A stretch of 64,000 nucleotides of DNA. Origin: Acanthococcus lagerstroemiae. Taxonomy: Eukaryota; Arthropoda; Insecta; Hemiptera; Eriococcidae. The notes beneath the pieces were generated by a model that did no database searches, had not been told where the DNA came from, and worked only from the letters and a program-made list of their open reading frames with translations. The stretch lies in contig CM063112.1 in assembly GCA_031841125.1 (NCBI GenBank), forward strand, positions 25,384,603 through 25,448,602, written 5' to 3'. The position numbers were made by a program, and so were the translations under genes. Shown here piece after piece: positions 1 to 10,948 of this stretch; position 1 is the stretch's first letter; each line of letters starts with the position of its first letter.

Positions 1-13
1 AGAAAGATTACAG

Positions 14-849
14 GTGATTGGAAAAAGTGCCAAGCCTAGATGTTTTAGAAACGTAAAGAAATTGCCGGTTGATTATTTTGCAAACCAAAATGCTGGGATG
101 ATGACTATAATTTTTAATGAATGGTTAATGAAGTGGGACGCCACTTTGAAACGTAAAATTCTGTTGTTAATCGATAACTGTACGGCTCATGTTGTTTCAA
201 AACCTTTGAAACATATCGAAGTGATTTTTTTACCGGCGAATACCACATCATTAATCCAGCCTTGTGACCAAGGGATAATTCGTAATTTGAAAGCTTATTA
301 TCGTACACATATGCGACGTCGGATCTTAGCGGAACTGGATTCACTCATTGGTTTGTCGGCGGCAGAAATCAGTAAGAAAACGGATCTCCTCAGTGCCCTC
401 CACTTACTAGCGCAGGCTTGGAAAAATGTGACAAGCAATACGATTCAAAATTGTTTCACTAAAGGCGGTTTCAAGGACGTTATTGGTGAGACGTATAATG
501 ATGACCCTACCCCTCTTCCGTAAGCCATGTCGACTGATGAATTTGATGACTGGGATGATTATCGATAAAAACGAGCAAACAGCATACGTCGTAACTGAAG
601 ATGAAATTTGTGCCGAAATAATGTCTAAAATCTACCGCGTCTTCTGAGGAAAATGAAGAATGTAATGACGATGAGATTGTGTGCCCTCCAACAAACAAGG
701 AAGTTCAACACGCTCTCAATGTTCTACGACGCACGGTTCAATGCTTATCTTAAGATTTCCGACCCCATTTTAGATATGAAACTTTTATAAATAATTTATT
801 GGTGACTCGAGGGACGCAGTCGACTATTGATAAATATTTCAAAATGTGA
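14..849 (+). pseudogene. Tigger/pogo-type (Tc1-mariner superfamily) transposase, C-terminal half, frameshifted
   Basis: The frame open from the window edge to 523 reads as the DDE catalytic core of a pogo/Tigger transposase. It shows LLIDNCTAH, whose Asp belongs to the catalytic triad, then FLPANTTSLIQPCDQGIIRNLK, whose DQG Asp is the third acidic residue. The helix-turn-helix/CENP-B DNA-binding half lies outside the window. After the stop at 521-523, matching sequence continues in other frames: TEDEICAEIMSK near 600-630, then QSTIDKYF near 820-849, which is the usual Tigger tail. At least two frameshifts therefore make it a dead copy. The family cuts and pastes DNA into TA sites in the nucleus. 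The assignment is by motif recognition only. Confidence 0.85.
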
Positions 850-1003
850 CTTGTACGAACATACCTCTACGTACAAGTAGGTATGTATGTATGTACTTAT
901 ATTCTCAGTTTATAAGAATTTTAGACATCATAAAATCATGTTCAGAATTTTTCCTGTCGTTTTGTGGAATACGCCGCTTTATGTCATAAAATCCTCTTTG
1001 CCC

Positions 1004-1034
1004 AACGTCATTATAATAAGCGACTTTTACTGTA
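1004..1034 (+). repeat. Probable right terminal inverted repeat of the Tigger/pogo element with TA target site
   Basis: Read from the other strand, this is TA-CAGTAAAAGTCGCTTATTA and onward: a CAGT-type pogo end followed by a TA dinucleotide (1033-1034). It lies 155 bp past the last recognisable transposase codons. The left end is outside the window, so the pair cannot be checked. Confidence 0.55.
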
Positions 1035-1879
1035 TTTGAAAAAACTGAACAAGCGCTTCAGAACAAAGTAACAAGGCAACCAATAAGTGCTTTGAAAAGG
1101 TGGGTAAAACTGACGAGCTTTTCTAATAGGAACCAAGTTTTGTAGTACCTAATACTAAAGAGGCTTTATGAGGAACAATGTTTTACAATAAATCGTTACG
1201 TACTTTCAAAAAGGTGTGATCTAAATCCGTCACACAATCCTCTCTCATGTACAGGCTTTTTGACCGAAATAATTTGAAACGGTTATCGGCTATTGGTCAT
1301 AGAGAGTATTTCCAGAAACGGTCAAACAACTAAGTATAACTGTTATAACCGTTAATTCTAAAAATTATTCGGTCATAATAGTTAGATGAAAATGGCCTAT
1401 GCAGAGCCGGCGATTTACCATTTTCTCACCTGGTGCAAATACAAAACTTCTAAATAAGGAACCCTGAACCCCCCAAGAACATTGATACACAAAAACATCC
1501 AGTAAGTACCGATAAGTTTTAAAAAGTTGAATTAAAAAAAAAAAGTGAATTTTCCCACCTGGTGCAATGCACTAGGTGAAGAATCCAGCCTAGAGTGCAC
1601 CGAGCAAAGTTGCTATAATTTTAAATTTAGAGTTGTTCTGCAACTGAAAGAAAGTGATACCATATTTCTAACGCCCCTGGATCCGCCGAAAGGGGCTTTC
1701 GAAAGCAGTAACTCAAGAAACCTGTATTTCGGCGCTCTGAATCCAAAGTTGGTGGAACATTCTACTCTCCCATTTGAACAGAAAATGTTTCCACTAAAAA
1801 AGAAACGCAGTATCTTATGCCGAGCGAAGAACCTCCTAGGAGCAGGGACCCCAACGGAGGTTCAATAAAAAGCCGCGGT
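1035..1879. other. Unassigned sequence between the Tigger end and the R1-like LINE
   Basis: The stretch is AT-rich. A 107-codon plus-strand frame at 1545-1868 resembles nothing I recognise and lacks splice or promoter context, so I do not call it a gene. The phrase TTTTCxCACCTGGTGCAA occurs twice, near 1422 and 1550, suggesting a small duplicated repeat. Confidence 0.4.
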
Positions 1880-2895
1880 GATTCCCATGAGGATGGAGCT
1901 GAAGTACCTTGACGTGATGCTAGATGCCGAGGGAAATTGGCTGCCCCACTTGGTGTGAGAAGGTAGTGCCCGTGCTGACGCAGTTATGTCAGAGAACCTT
2001 CGGGTACAGTCATGAGGCCTGAAGGGTGATGGTTGCCGGCTGTATCTTGAGCAGATACTAATACTGCAGTTCGCTGTACTAGCACCGAGTGCACGAGCTG
2101 TGGTACTAGGCAGAAGTGAACAAGGTCAAGCGAAGATATGACCATCATTTGCAGCCGGCTGTGCCATTGCGTCAGCACGGAAGGGGCGGCCGTGATCAAC
2201 GCGATACTTTCCCTGGACCTGCTAATCAACGAAAGATCAGTGAAATATCTGGTCAAGAGCGGGTTCAGGGTCGACGATTGGCGACATCTTTCGCGCGTTG
2301 ATCCCTCCTCCAACAAGTAGCAAAGTAAGCTCCACCAGGCAACCATCGACGAGTGGAATCGTCGATGGTGGGTCAACACGACAATGGCGCAGTGGACATA
2401 GGTGCTGTTCCCAAGCGTACGCGCCAGGGTTCAGTTACAAGGAGAAGAAGACGAGATCAGGCAGATGGATTTCTTCCTGGCGCAGGCGGTTTTGGGCCAC
2501 GGGTGCTTTGCAACCTACCTACACCGCCGGAACCGCTGGGACAGCGACCAGTTCTCCTGCGGTGCTGGCCCCGAAACTCCTCGGCACGTCTTTCGAGACT
2601 GTGTCCGGTCGACTGACAGGAGTTCGGACATTTGAACAAAGACCAGCTGTCAGCACCTGCGGTACATGCGTGGGGTCGAAAAGAGTTTGCGGATACTCGA
2701 GAACCCAACATTTCCTGCAGGCGACGAAGACCGGACCGGATGAGGTCGAAGAACCAGGAAGAGACCGCCCCCACCATCGCCGTCGTCGCTGCAGCGGCTA
2801 CAGAAGGTATAATCGTTCAATTGCCGCCAACCACGGCCGGCGGACTGGGTTCCCTAGTGGATGAGTCCATAGTAAGTCGGGTGTCGAGATAAATC
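1880..2895 (+). pseudogene. R1-like non-LTR retrotransposon, C-terminal reverse transcriptase fragment
   Basis: The sequence is decayed but retains R1-clade signatures spread over frames. KYLDVMLDAEGNWLPHL near 1900-1955 is the post-palm strand ('KYLGV.LD...W..H'). A WN-W region lies near 2340-2370. The zinc-knuckle tail QAVLGHGCFATYLHRR...CGAGPETPRHVFRDC (about 2485-2610) is the typical cysteine/histidine end of R1/LOA-type ORF2. There are many frameshifts and no EN or palm domain, so this is a 5'-truncated dead copy. A second R1-like copy lies at 29.3-30.6 kb. Confidence 0.7.
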
Positions 2896-3036
2896 TCCAT
2901 CTCCTCGAGAATGATGCAGGGCATGAACGGGGCGCCGCCCTCAACGAATTTAGTGCATATAATACTGAAAGAAGCTGGTACCACAATCATCAGAAGTCAA
3001 GATGTAGGAGACACAGATTTTAAACTTTAGATTGTA

Positions 3037-3150
3037 AGGCTCACCTCTCTCATAAGGGGAGGTCCGGATTGGCCAAAAGGCGAAAAAATCTTATATATGT
3101 TAAGAATAGTGAGGCCTGCCCCTCCCATAAGAAAAGGTCCAGATTGCCCG
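3037..3150. repeat. Two imperfect direct repeats, ~38 bp each, 75 bp apart
   Basis: The copies at 3037-3074 and 3112-3150 share 'CCTCYCATAAGRRRAGGTCCRGATTGSCC'-like sequence. They could be remnants of a minisatellite or of a transposon terminus. The surrounding 2896-3570 contains nothing else I can assign. Confidence 0.45.
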
Positions 3151-3624
3151 GAAAACCAAAGTGCAAGACTATTAGCAGGGGTCTCCTGTGGCACCGGCGA
3201 GAAACCTCAGAGTAAAAGTCGGGCAAAGCAGGGGACCCCACATAACACTTGAAACTTGGAACTTGTAATTATTTACTGCTGTAAACTTAATGGAGCCACC
3301 CGGCAAGTTTGGGATTAGCCGCCCCGTAAGGAGAAAAAACAAGAAACAAGAAAAAAGTATCTTATGCAAAGGGGTCCAAGTACGGTAGGTTACCAACGTT
3401 GACGGCCTCTCACGATAGTTTGAAAGATTCAATTCAATTCGAACCCGTTCTCTTATAGAAACGAACTTTACAGCAATATTGTTACGCTGCAAGTGTCCCC
3501 GGCCCTTTAAGGGCAAAGGTGTATCTCACCCTCTCCCACTCTCCTCCATCTTGAGTTATTCTGTGATAGAATTTGTGTTGAAGGAAATGATTTATGTCAT
3601 CTACCCATTTCTCACGTTACCTTC

Positions 3625-3828
3625 GTTTCTCCTTTTCATGAAAGGAAAAGCCCAAAATGTCGTTTGGTGAGCCCATCTTTCGGACGGCATTCGGGCGATG
3701 TGCCCCTCCCAACCCCATTTTTGGTTCCTAATATGGACTATTGCGTTTTTGAGATTCGGGATTCTTTTTCTTAGAGTGTCGGTACTGATTTTTTCTATTT
3801 TTCTTACACCCAGGATAGACCTCAGCAT
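3625..3828 (-). pseudogene. RTE-type LINE reverse transcriptase tail fragment
   Basis: On the minus strand the frame reads ILGV then KWGWEGHIARMPSERW. This is the 'KW.WAGHIAR..D.RW' signature near the C-terminus of RTE-type endonuclease-reverse transcriptases common in insects. Palm and endonuclease domains are absent, so it is a short fragment. Several other RTE scraps in the window carry the same signature. Confidence 0.7.
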
Positions 3829-5039
3829 GACATTTTCCGGGGTACATGTCCGGGGCTGTACTGAATTACAATACCAAAGATAATAATTTACGTGTTAATT
3901 GGTTTTTGCAGGCTCAAGAAAAGAAATACAGGTTGTTATTGGGCGTTCGTAGTAGAATTGAGAGACTGGAAGTGATGTTTAAAGCTAAAGAATTATTGGG
4001 TGGAAAGAAGTGTTCCAGAGTAGAAACCTGGTTAATAATTCGGACCGGGCAGCGCTAGCGTCGCGTAATGTTTACGAGAAGTGATAAAGAGTTCTGTGAG
4101 GTTTCAATGGGTGAATTTATAGCAAGAACATTATCGGTTCTGTTCGAAAATTCGGGTTCATTTCCTCTGTTTTTTATTATTCTTCAATTATCTTCTTGAA
4201 TTTTGATTGTAAGCAACCATTGAAATCTTCGATTCGACAAGACAGAGTCAAAGTAGTGATTATAAAGATTATGATCTAGAATATTGTCCTCTTGAAGATA
4301 GTGAGTAATATTGTCCTTATAATATTTGTTTTAATACTGAAATAAAAAGGATGAGGGAATACAAGAGAAAATATAGAAAATAAACGAATTGAATAGAGAT
4401 ATAAGAAGAGAATGGTTTTTGGAAATATAATATTCCAGGAAAAATTATGAAAATAGATACAAACGATGAGAATTTTCTGAAACGTGAGGCGATGACGATA
4501 CCATGGTAATCGATCAAAAATTGTTTAAAAATGGAGAAACCCAATATCTCTTGAAAACTAGGCAGAATGAGAGGAAATTTGATGAAAATTGATACAAAAG
4601 AAATTTATAAATTGTCTTAATGCGTAATCAGGAGAAAATAATCTATTGTTGCTTAGAAAATATTTAAATTTTCACTACGCGAATTCGGTTGATAATTTTT
4701 TTTTTAGATTCTGAAAATTGATTAAAAAATTGAAAAATTTGTGATTGCGCAAGACTGCGCCAGAATAAAAATCTCCCTCTATATAAAACTGTAGAAAACT
4801 TGAAAAATGTAGGAAGTTAATGGAAAATTGACACAAACATTTAAAAATTTTATGACTTGACTTTATGAAAAATTTAGAGAAAATGGTCTCATTTTGATTT
4901 AAAAATTGACAAATATTATGCGTCAAAACTTCACAAATTTACAAGATATTTAAAAGTGATGAAAAGTTGAGGAAAAATTGAGAAATCTCTAAGACTGCGC
5001 CGGAACATACATGTTACCTCTACTATTACTCAATAACAA
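3829..5039. other. AT-rich sequence with a short duplicated motif, no gene seen
   Basis: No supported coding region. The phrase AAGACTGCGCCRGAA followed by a YCTCTA pyrimidine stretch occurs twice, near 4749 and 4990, about 240 bp apart. This suggests a diverged tandem unit. Confidence 0.4.
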
Positions 5040-5445
5040 TAGAAAAATTTGTATTAAAAAAAATAATAATAAATGTAAAATAAATGTAATGCAAAATGCC
5101 ATGGAAAGGTCTATGCTAGCAATGAAATTGAAAGACAGAGTTAGAAATAACATAAAAAGAAAAATTTTAAAGAATTCGAACTCCATGTATGTTGCACCCG
5201 TCGTAAAAAGTGGGATTGGGCTGGTCATATTTCAAGGCTAAAAGATGATCGATGGACTTACAAAATAAAAAACTAGTATCTCAAATCAGGACGAAAACAG
5301 GGCCGACAGAAAACTAGATGGAAAGATGACATTGAAAACTTTTTGGGCAATAGACTATATCATAGAGTGGCTGATGACAGGCTAGAATGGACAAGGCTGA
5401 GGGAGGCTTATGCCCAATTTTACGGGCCTAATGTAAGACACTGTA
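5040..5445 (+). pseudogene. RTE-type LINE reverse transcriptase C-terminus
   Basis: Joined across frames this reads MERSMLAMKLKDRVRN, then KWDWAGHISRLKDDRWTYKI, then GRKQGRQKTRWKDDIENF, and finally WTRLREAYAQFYGPNV. That order (DRVRN, W-AGH-R, GRP-RW-DDI, W--L-EAYAQ) is the standard RTE ORF tail. One frameshift lies near 5240. The 5' part is missing, as usual for LINE insertions. Confidence 0.8.
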
Positions 5446-6640
5446 AGTATTAAATATAAGAATACATACTGTATAAATGATAATTAGCACATGAAGCTTG
5501 TTGGATGAATGAATTAGAAATCGAGGAGGTCAAGGCAGAGGAACTGTCATTATTAACATCACTCCACTCTGTTCGCTAGACTTTCTTGCAGGGGAAAGAC
5601 GAAACTTATTATGCAGTTTCCAGACACAGTGACCTAATACTCGTAATTCATTAATTAATAGTCAGTTATCGAAAAAAACAAGATTTTGTGACACTTTTTT
5701 GCCTCCAGGGCTTAGTAGCGCATAAATGTGCTCGAACTTTCAGTGTATTGTTTAGTCCTGTTATATCCAATCCTGTATATGTATATTCAACTTTCCAACA
5801 ATACTTTCAGAAATAATTGTACCCGACTAAGAAGTCTGGAAACGCCTCGCGAATGAGACAGTTATGTTCTCGTTATTTTCTTCGCCTACTTTTCCACAAC
5901 AGCCTACGCGTAAAAATCTAAAATAGAAAAACCAGATATTCTTACGCGATTCAGCCATCCTAAAAGTTAAACTTTTTCATTCCTTTCTACTTCGTAACCA
6001 GACGAATGATTGTTAATTTATAAAAAAAGTTCCTTCGATTCTGTTAAGTGCTCGAGGAGGAAGGAAAAAAAACAGAGGAAAAAAAACACTAAGCACCAGA
6101 AAATAATCTTCAAAAACATTGAATGAATTATTCAGTAGCTGTTACTTCACCAGACTAAAAATAAAACTTAATGCTGCCTTTGAGATCCGTTGTAGTGAAT
6201 CGAGCGATAAGCTTTCCGCTGCAATGAAATACATCTTTTTATTCTCATTATTTACTTAGTCAACTGTATATATTTATTCGGCGGGCTAAACGTCTTATAA
6301 AATTAAGAATTTTTATGACGTTCAGCAGCTGAAATAAGGACGAGATCGTTTGTGTATTACAAATGACGTAACAACACGAATTCCATCGAGGGTTCCCGCG
6401 TCCAAAATCATTTACGTATCGTTAAATAATACGACGACGTTTTATGCTGTATTTAATTTCGTTTTACGTTTTCCCTTTGTTTTTTTTGTGTGTTTTTTTT
6501 TTCATTTTCTCCTTCGTTTCATTAGGGAGGTCAAGCTAAAAGAAAAAACTGACTGGAATTTTCTTTTTTAATAAAGGAATATTTTGGTAGATTCCCCATA
6601 ACGGGCTTCTTATAAAATCGTCAAAGTACGTTCGTGTTCC
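5446..6640. other. Unassigned AT-rich sequence
   Basis: Open frames here are short and composition-driven (for example a poly-T-encoded Phe-rich frame at 6350-6571). I see no domains, repeats or RNA genes I can support. Confidence 0.4.
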
Positions 6641-7000
6641 GATAGAATAATAATAATAGCGTTTATTTAATACAACATATCGTAGTTTTTATAAGTACAA
6701 TTTATAACAGAAATCAATTCTTTCGCGTCGTGTTAGCCCTTTTGTTGGGCGAACGCCTCCCTCAACCTTGCCCAATCGTCAGCGGCAAATTTGTGGAATA
6801 AGCGATGTTTCAGCAATTTGTTTATGTCCTCTGACCACTCAGACTTCTGCTTTCTCCTCCCCAATATTACCAAACAGTTACTTTTTTTCGCCCACCTACT
6901 ATTCATCAGTCTGCTCAGATATCTGCCAGTCCCATTTTATTCTTTTTACCAAGTAAAGTATGTTGTATTTTCCCAAAAATTTTTCCTTGATTTTTTTAAA
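6640..7000 (-). pseudogene. 3' end of an RTE-type LINE with (ATT)n tail
   Basis: On the minus strand, frame-shifted pieces read VTVWYWGGE, KHRLFHKF, then ADDWARLREAFAQQKG and stop. A ~100-bp 3' UTR follows, ending in an ATT microsatellite at about 6645-6656. RTE elements typically terminate in such microsatellites. The copy points opposite to the RTE fragments at 5.0 and 7.5 kb, so it is a separate insertion. Confidence 0.75.
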
Positions 7001-7469
7001 TTTTAATTTTATCCATAAGTTTCAGACCTAACATAGCTTGTTGTATAATCTTCTGATGTTTTTTGAATTGTTGAATAATGACTCGTATGTATACATATTT
7101 ATAATCAGATGTTTTAAAGTGTTGTGTTAGTTGCGTTAAACCCAGTGGGCGGATTGTAAATAGCGCTGCTAACCGAAATTTTAAAAATTCCCTAAAGTAG
7201 CTAAAATTCTTTTGGTAAAAATTCCTTAAAATTCCGTAACTTTTTTCTTCTTTCTTTTTCTTACTGATAACGGTGCAAATCATGCAAATGACCAAATGGT
7301 GTCACTTAGAACGTTACTTTACACCTAATTCTGATTTTATAAAAATAAAAGAAGAATAAAGCCGTTCTAGACGCAAAAGAGAAAGGTCCTAACATAATTG
7401 TACAGAAAGTCTTTTTTCGCAGGCAAACACTGAATATAGGCGGGAAACTTTGCGAAAGAATTTTTTACC
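7001..7469. other. Unassigned spacer
   Basis: AT-rich sequence between two RTE fragments. No supported gene or repeat. Confidence 0.35.
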
Positions 7470-7705
7470 AACCAAAATTGGAAGAGGAAAGGATTGAGGG
7501 TCGATGGTGAGTACTTGAGCAACTTGAAATTTGCGGATGACGTAGTAATAATTGCCAATTCACGGAGATAGTTAAAGGAAATGGGAGAAGAATTTATTGC
7601 CAAGAGTAGGGAAGTCAGTCTAATTATAAACGGAGCAAAATTCCAAGTGCTGGCAAAAAAGAAAATAGAAAAATTCGAAATATGCGGGTTAGGAATTGAG
7701 GGGGT

Positions 7706-7862
7706 CCTTTCGATGTGATTCTAATTAAACTCGAATATAGTTATTGGTCAAGTTTATTATACGACCTGATTCTTCAGTCTCGTCTTTCCTTCGAAGTTAG
7801 TTAAAAATAAATAATCTTATAAATTATAGTAGCCGGATATTTCTTACATATTATTTATAACA
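7706..7862 (-). repeat. 3' LTR (relative to element)
   Basis: 157 bp. Its outer dinucleotide on the minus strand is GG instead of the expected CA. The other LTR carries a ~10-bp extra repeat (GGATATTTCT). Confidence 0.85.
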
Positions 7863-8191
7863 TCTCCCTTTTTATCGTATATTATAACAAATTAAATTAT
7901 AATACAAAAATAATAATAATAATAATAATTTAGACTGATTATAGCTACGTGTACAGTAATTAACTTTGAAAAGAAAACCACAGAATCATTTGAGCACTGA
8001 TATTTTAATTAGTATGATAATTGACTCGGCTTCCTTGATATTCGTCCGGATCGTGTTCGAGTTTCCTTGTTATTGTTATCAGTTTCAATTTTAGTGATAT
8101 CGTTCCCACATTTAGCAGTCTGTGAAATTTCGTTAGATTTGTTATCAATAATTGATGTATTCATGTTATTCTGATTTATCTGGGAGTTATT

Positions 8192-8350
8192 CTAATTTGT
8201 TGTGCTGAAGTGATGTCTTTTGGAAATGTGAGTACGATTTCGATGATATAGCTTCCCGTTATGATTTATGACGTACTCGCGTATTCCTACCTTATCCTCT
8301 ATTTTTCCCAGATACCATCTACCGTTTGATGATAACTGGAAGTATACATC
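8192..8350 (-). pseudogene. Ty3/gypsy integrase C-terminal tail
   Basis: The minus-strand frame reads NGRWYLGKIEDK, then REYVINHNGKLYHRNRTHI. The ending 'Y.V...GK.YRRNR.H(L/I)' is typical of the tail of gypsy-type Pol polyproteins. It ends about 330 bp before the 3' LTR. Its upstream continuation stops abruptly near 8340, where the antisense foreign frame begins. Confidence 0.65.
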
Positions 8351-9000
8351 AAGAAGCGGCTGTAGCAGCCGATGTGAAAGACGTGGGGATGAAACTGGCA
8401 GGTTTAACAGCACAGCAGGTCAGCGTTTTTGGACCATTTCTCGCTTTTGTAATATTGCGCTTCGAACGTAGAAATTATGAAGCCTGCCTGAGTAAAATGT
8501 GTCAAGTAAAAGAAGACTTCGCTAAGTTGTATCCTTCTGCAATCTACCCCGATATTGGTCTTCCAAATTCAAGAGACGACATGAAATCACTGATACAGGA
8601 ACTTGAACCAGGACAGCTTGACATCTCTTTACGGAAAACAGTATTCAAAGCTATGATTGAGAAACGGCATCATGAAGGCGCTCTTTCATCACAAACTGGT
8701 TTACTGGATTACTGTTTACTTTAGTCTTTGAGATATAATGGCATGCAGTTGATTACTTTGGCTGATCAGGTTATACGATTATATAATATCAAGGACTCCA
8801 TACTTGTAGAAGCCACTTTTACAAACGCAACAATAAAATCCTGGAAAAATTATCTTGAAATTTGTAGTAAGTACCTGCTGAAGCCAGTAAAGTGGGCATA
8901 TGCAAGGGAATTTAATTCTGCAGCTTTCGCATCAATGACGTTCAAGCAAAATTATTATATATGCGGACTCCTGGCTGTTCTGATTGACGAGATGAAACAT
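8326..9000 (+). pseudogene. Foreign open frame captured inside the LTR element (possible RNA-virus nucleoprotein-like sequence)
   Basis: A single frame of about 225 codons runs antisense to the host retrotransposon, broken only by an in-frame TAG at 8722-8724. The predicted product is helical, with no gag CCHC knuckle and no recognisable retroelement domain. Features include LTAQQVSVFGPFLAF near its start and TFTNATIKSWKNYL followed by KPVKWAYAREF near its end. The spacing of 'TxxTI...PVxAyexRxF' recalls nucleoproteins of some mononegaviruses, but this is a weak impression and I could not test it. The frame runs into the primer site, so its last codons are not its own. Alternatives: another viral gene, or a captured host mRNA. 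Confidence 0.45.
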
Positions 9001-9016
9001 CCCACTTCTGACACCA
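8999..9016 (-). promoter_or_regulatory. tRNA-Leu primer-binding site
   Basis: The minus strand reads TGGTGTCAGAAGTGGGAT immediately after the LTR's terminal CA. This matches the complement of a eukaryotic tRNA-Leu 3' end including CCA. Position and length fit a minus-strand DNA primer site. Confidence 0.8.
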
Positions 9017-9183
9017 TGTTTCGATGTGATTCTAATTAATCTCGAATATAGTTATTGGTCAAGTTTATTATACGAACTGATTCTTCAGTCTCGTCTTTCC
9101 TTCGAAGTTAGTTATAAATAAATAATCTTATAAATTATAATAGCCGGATATTTCTGGATATTTCTTACATATTATTTATAACA
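9017..9183 (-). repeat. 5' LTR (relative to element)
   Basis: 167 bp, TG...CA on the minus strand. Adjacent to the primer-binding site on the inside and to the GGGGT target duplication on the outside. Confidence 0.85.
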
Positions 9184-9235
9184 GGGGTCGAGGAAGTGGA
9201 ATACTTGGGGCAATTAATTTCGTTAAAAAATAAAA

Positions 9236-9466
9236 TCAGTTCTTATCTATCGATCGCAGTGTAAAGACGCGTCGCTGTTCGCCCTCTCTCGCGTCGCTCG
9301 TACAGTGTTATCTCTCTGCGCTCGATCATAGTTTTTTATTAGCTGAGCACTATAAGTGCTGCATGTTCTTGCTTACCGCCTATCAAAACTATTCTAATTA
9401 CATTGTGAAAAACATACTGAATTGTATTGAATTACGCATTCCCGAGGCCAAGGGGGCTCTGTAGTT
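9236..9466 (+). promoter_or_regulatory. Jockey LINE 5' untranslated/promoter region
   Basis: This stretch, richer in CG-containing words, begins where RTE similarity ends (about 9240) and leads directly into the ORF1 ATG at 9467. Jockey-clade elements carry an internal downstream promoter here. A retained 5' end suggests the copy was full length at insertion. Confidence 0.45.
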
Positions 9467-10641
9467 ATGACAGATCCCAACCCTACGCACCACCAAACTC
9501 CTATCACGAGCTATACGGAAGCCAAATGGCAAACGGTACGTAAAAAGCGAAAAATTACCGACTCTGCACCCTCTCCAGCAGGGACTCATACGACCAAAAA
9601 TAAGGCTAAGAACCAACCAACTACAACGACCAACAAGTACGCTGCTCTTGCGGAGTCCGATACGAACACAGGATGTGCAGACAACGAAAGGTCAACGGAA
9701 ACTACGAATGATAATCCTAGCGTCAGAAAAATTACGCCCCCGCCAATTATCGTCAAAGGGGTGAACAACCACAAAGCCATGATGGAAAGCGTACTGCAGC
9801 TCATCCCGGCTGAACATATAATCACGAAATCGCTGACCAACGATACGGTAAAAATTAATGTTACAGCCATCGATAGTTACCGTAAGCTAGTTAAAAGAAT
9901 TTCGTAACCGCCAGGTTGCTTTTTATACGTACCAAATCAAATTGGGACGTGCGTTTCGCATAGTAATACGAGGTCTTCACCAAATCTGCACTCCCGACGA
10001 AGTCAAAGATGCTCTACGTGAGGAAGGCTACGAGGTACGTAACGTGGCCAACATACGTCATCATCGAACCAAGGGACCACTACCGCTTTTCTTTGTGGAC
10101 CTTGAACGGTACGGATTCCAGTTAAAAAATCTACGAACTTCATCCGCTGCTTCACCAGAAAGTCAGGGTCGAATCTCCGCGACCGCGAACTGAAGTCACA
10201 CAGTGTCAACGGTGTCAACAATTCGGACACATCCGCACTTATTGTACCCTCCCTCCCGTCTGCGTGAGATGCGGGCAGGACCATGATAACCGTGCGTGTA
10301 CGAAAACGCGTGACGAAAAACCCAAATGTGGGTTGTGTGACGGCGATCACACTGCCAACTTACGAGGGTGCCCTGTTTACCTCAAACTTCGACGGGGGAA
10401 ACCCTCATCAAAAACTACGACAACAGCTACCGGCACAACCAACCCACCTACGGCTCCGGCTCCTTCTACTGATCCCGCCAACGGAACTCAAATTCACCAC
10501 GGTTTACCAACCTACGCCCAAACAGCTGGACCACGAACAGCCAACAACGACTACGAATCACTTACTGTACAACTACTGAACAAGATGACTACACAATTTG
10601 AGAAAATCTGCACCCAAATGCGCGATCTAAGCAAATGTTGA
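9467..10641 (+). pseudogene. Jockey-clade LINE ORF1 (gag-like nucleic-acid-binding protein), two frameshifts
   Basis: The ATG at 9467 opens a Thr/Lys/Pro-rich N-terminus (146 codons). After a frameshift near 9905, the PRE_C2HC-type region follows: FRIVIRGLHQICTPDEVKDAL and NVANIRHH. After a second shift near 10190 come three zinc knuckles: QCQRCQQFGHIRTYC, CVRCGQDHDNRAC and CGLCDGDHTANLRGC. The stop is at 10639-10641. ORF1 proteins of this type bind LINE RNA and help retrotransposition particles reach target DNA. ORF2 begins 34 bp downstream, the normal Jockey arrangement. Confidence 0.85.
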
Positions 10642-10675
10642 CCATTCTGCTCAAGCTTGTCAACAAACTTTTGCA

Positions 10676-10948
10676 ATGAGTGCGACAATAACCACACGCC
10701 TCAGTCAAAAAACATGCATTCTAGCATGGAATGCTAATGGGTTATTAGCACGTAAAATGGAGCTGGCAGCATTCCTCAAAACAGAGCACGTCGATATCGC
10801 TCTAATCTCAGAAACACATCTTACCACACGGCAGAAGGCCGAAATCCGTGATTACAACTGTTACGCCTGCAATCACCCGAGCGACAACTCCCATGGCGGC
10901 TCAGCTATTTACATTCGTAAGCACTTACAACATCACCTGAACGGGTAA
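10676..10948 (+). pseudogene. Jockey-clade LINE ORF2, endonuclease N-terminus only
   Basis: It starts ATG SATIT and reads ILAWNANGLLARKMEL, then DIALISETHLT and GGSAIYIRKHL, which are the first motifs of an APE-type endonuclease (N of WNANG, E of SETHL). It breaks off near 10945. The remaining endonuclease and the whole reverse transcriptase are gone. Loss of the 3' end is unusual for a LINE and implies later deletion or replacement by the adjoining hAT remnant. Confidence 0.8.

Larger units (their letters stand above)
7706..9183 (-). mobile_element. Short Ty3/gypsy-type LTR element, minus-strand orientation, internal region largely replaced
   Basis: Direct repeats at 7706-7862 and 9017-9183 are nearly identical and read TGTTATAAATAATATG...ATCGAAACA on the minus strand (TG...CA). 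They are flanked by a 5-bp duplication, GGGGT, at 7701-7705 and 9184-9188. Directly inside the 5' LTR is an 18-nt primer site complementary to the 3' end of tRNA-Leu. A gypsy-like integrase tail precedes the 3' LTR. Gag, protease, reverse transcriptase and RNase H are absent. The space they should fill is occupied by an antisense open frame. The element is therefore non-autonomous and chimeric, 1.48 kb in total. Confidence 0.85.
7470..9235 (+). pseudogene. RTE-type LINE palm fragment, split by an LTR element
   Basis: 7470-7705 encodes RVDGEYLSNLKFADDVVIIANS with the F-A-D-D catalytic box, followed by an E/K-rich stretch up to ICGLGIEG. The match resumes at 9184 with VEEVEYLGQLIS. Deleting 7706-9188 (LTR element plus one GGGGT) rejoins the codons as G-I-E-G-V-E-E-V-E-Y-L-G, showing the retrotransposon landed inside this LINE. 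Stops in the frame (for example near 7570) show the LINE copy is dead. Its 3' part is replaced at about 9240 by a Jockey 5' end. Confidence 0.8.

Noticed and set aside
1545..1868. 107-codon frame as a gene
   Set aside because: No recognisable domain, no splice or promoter context, lies between transposon remnants.
8728..9039. Second, independent gene after the TAG at 8722
   Set aside because: It is the same frame as 8326-8721 interrupted by one stop codon, and its last codons are the tRNA primer site and LTR.
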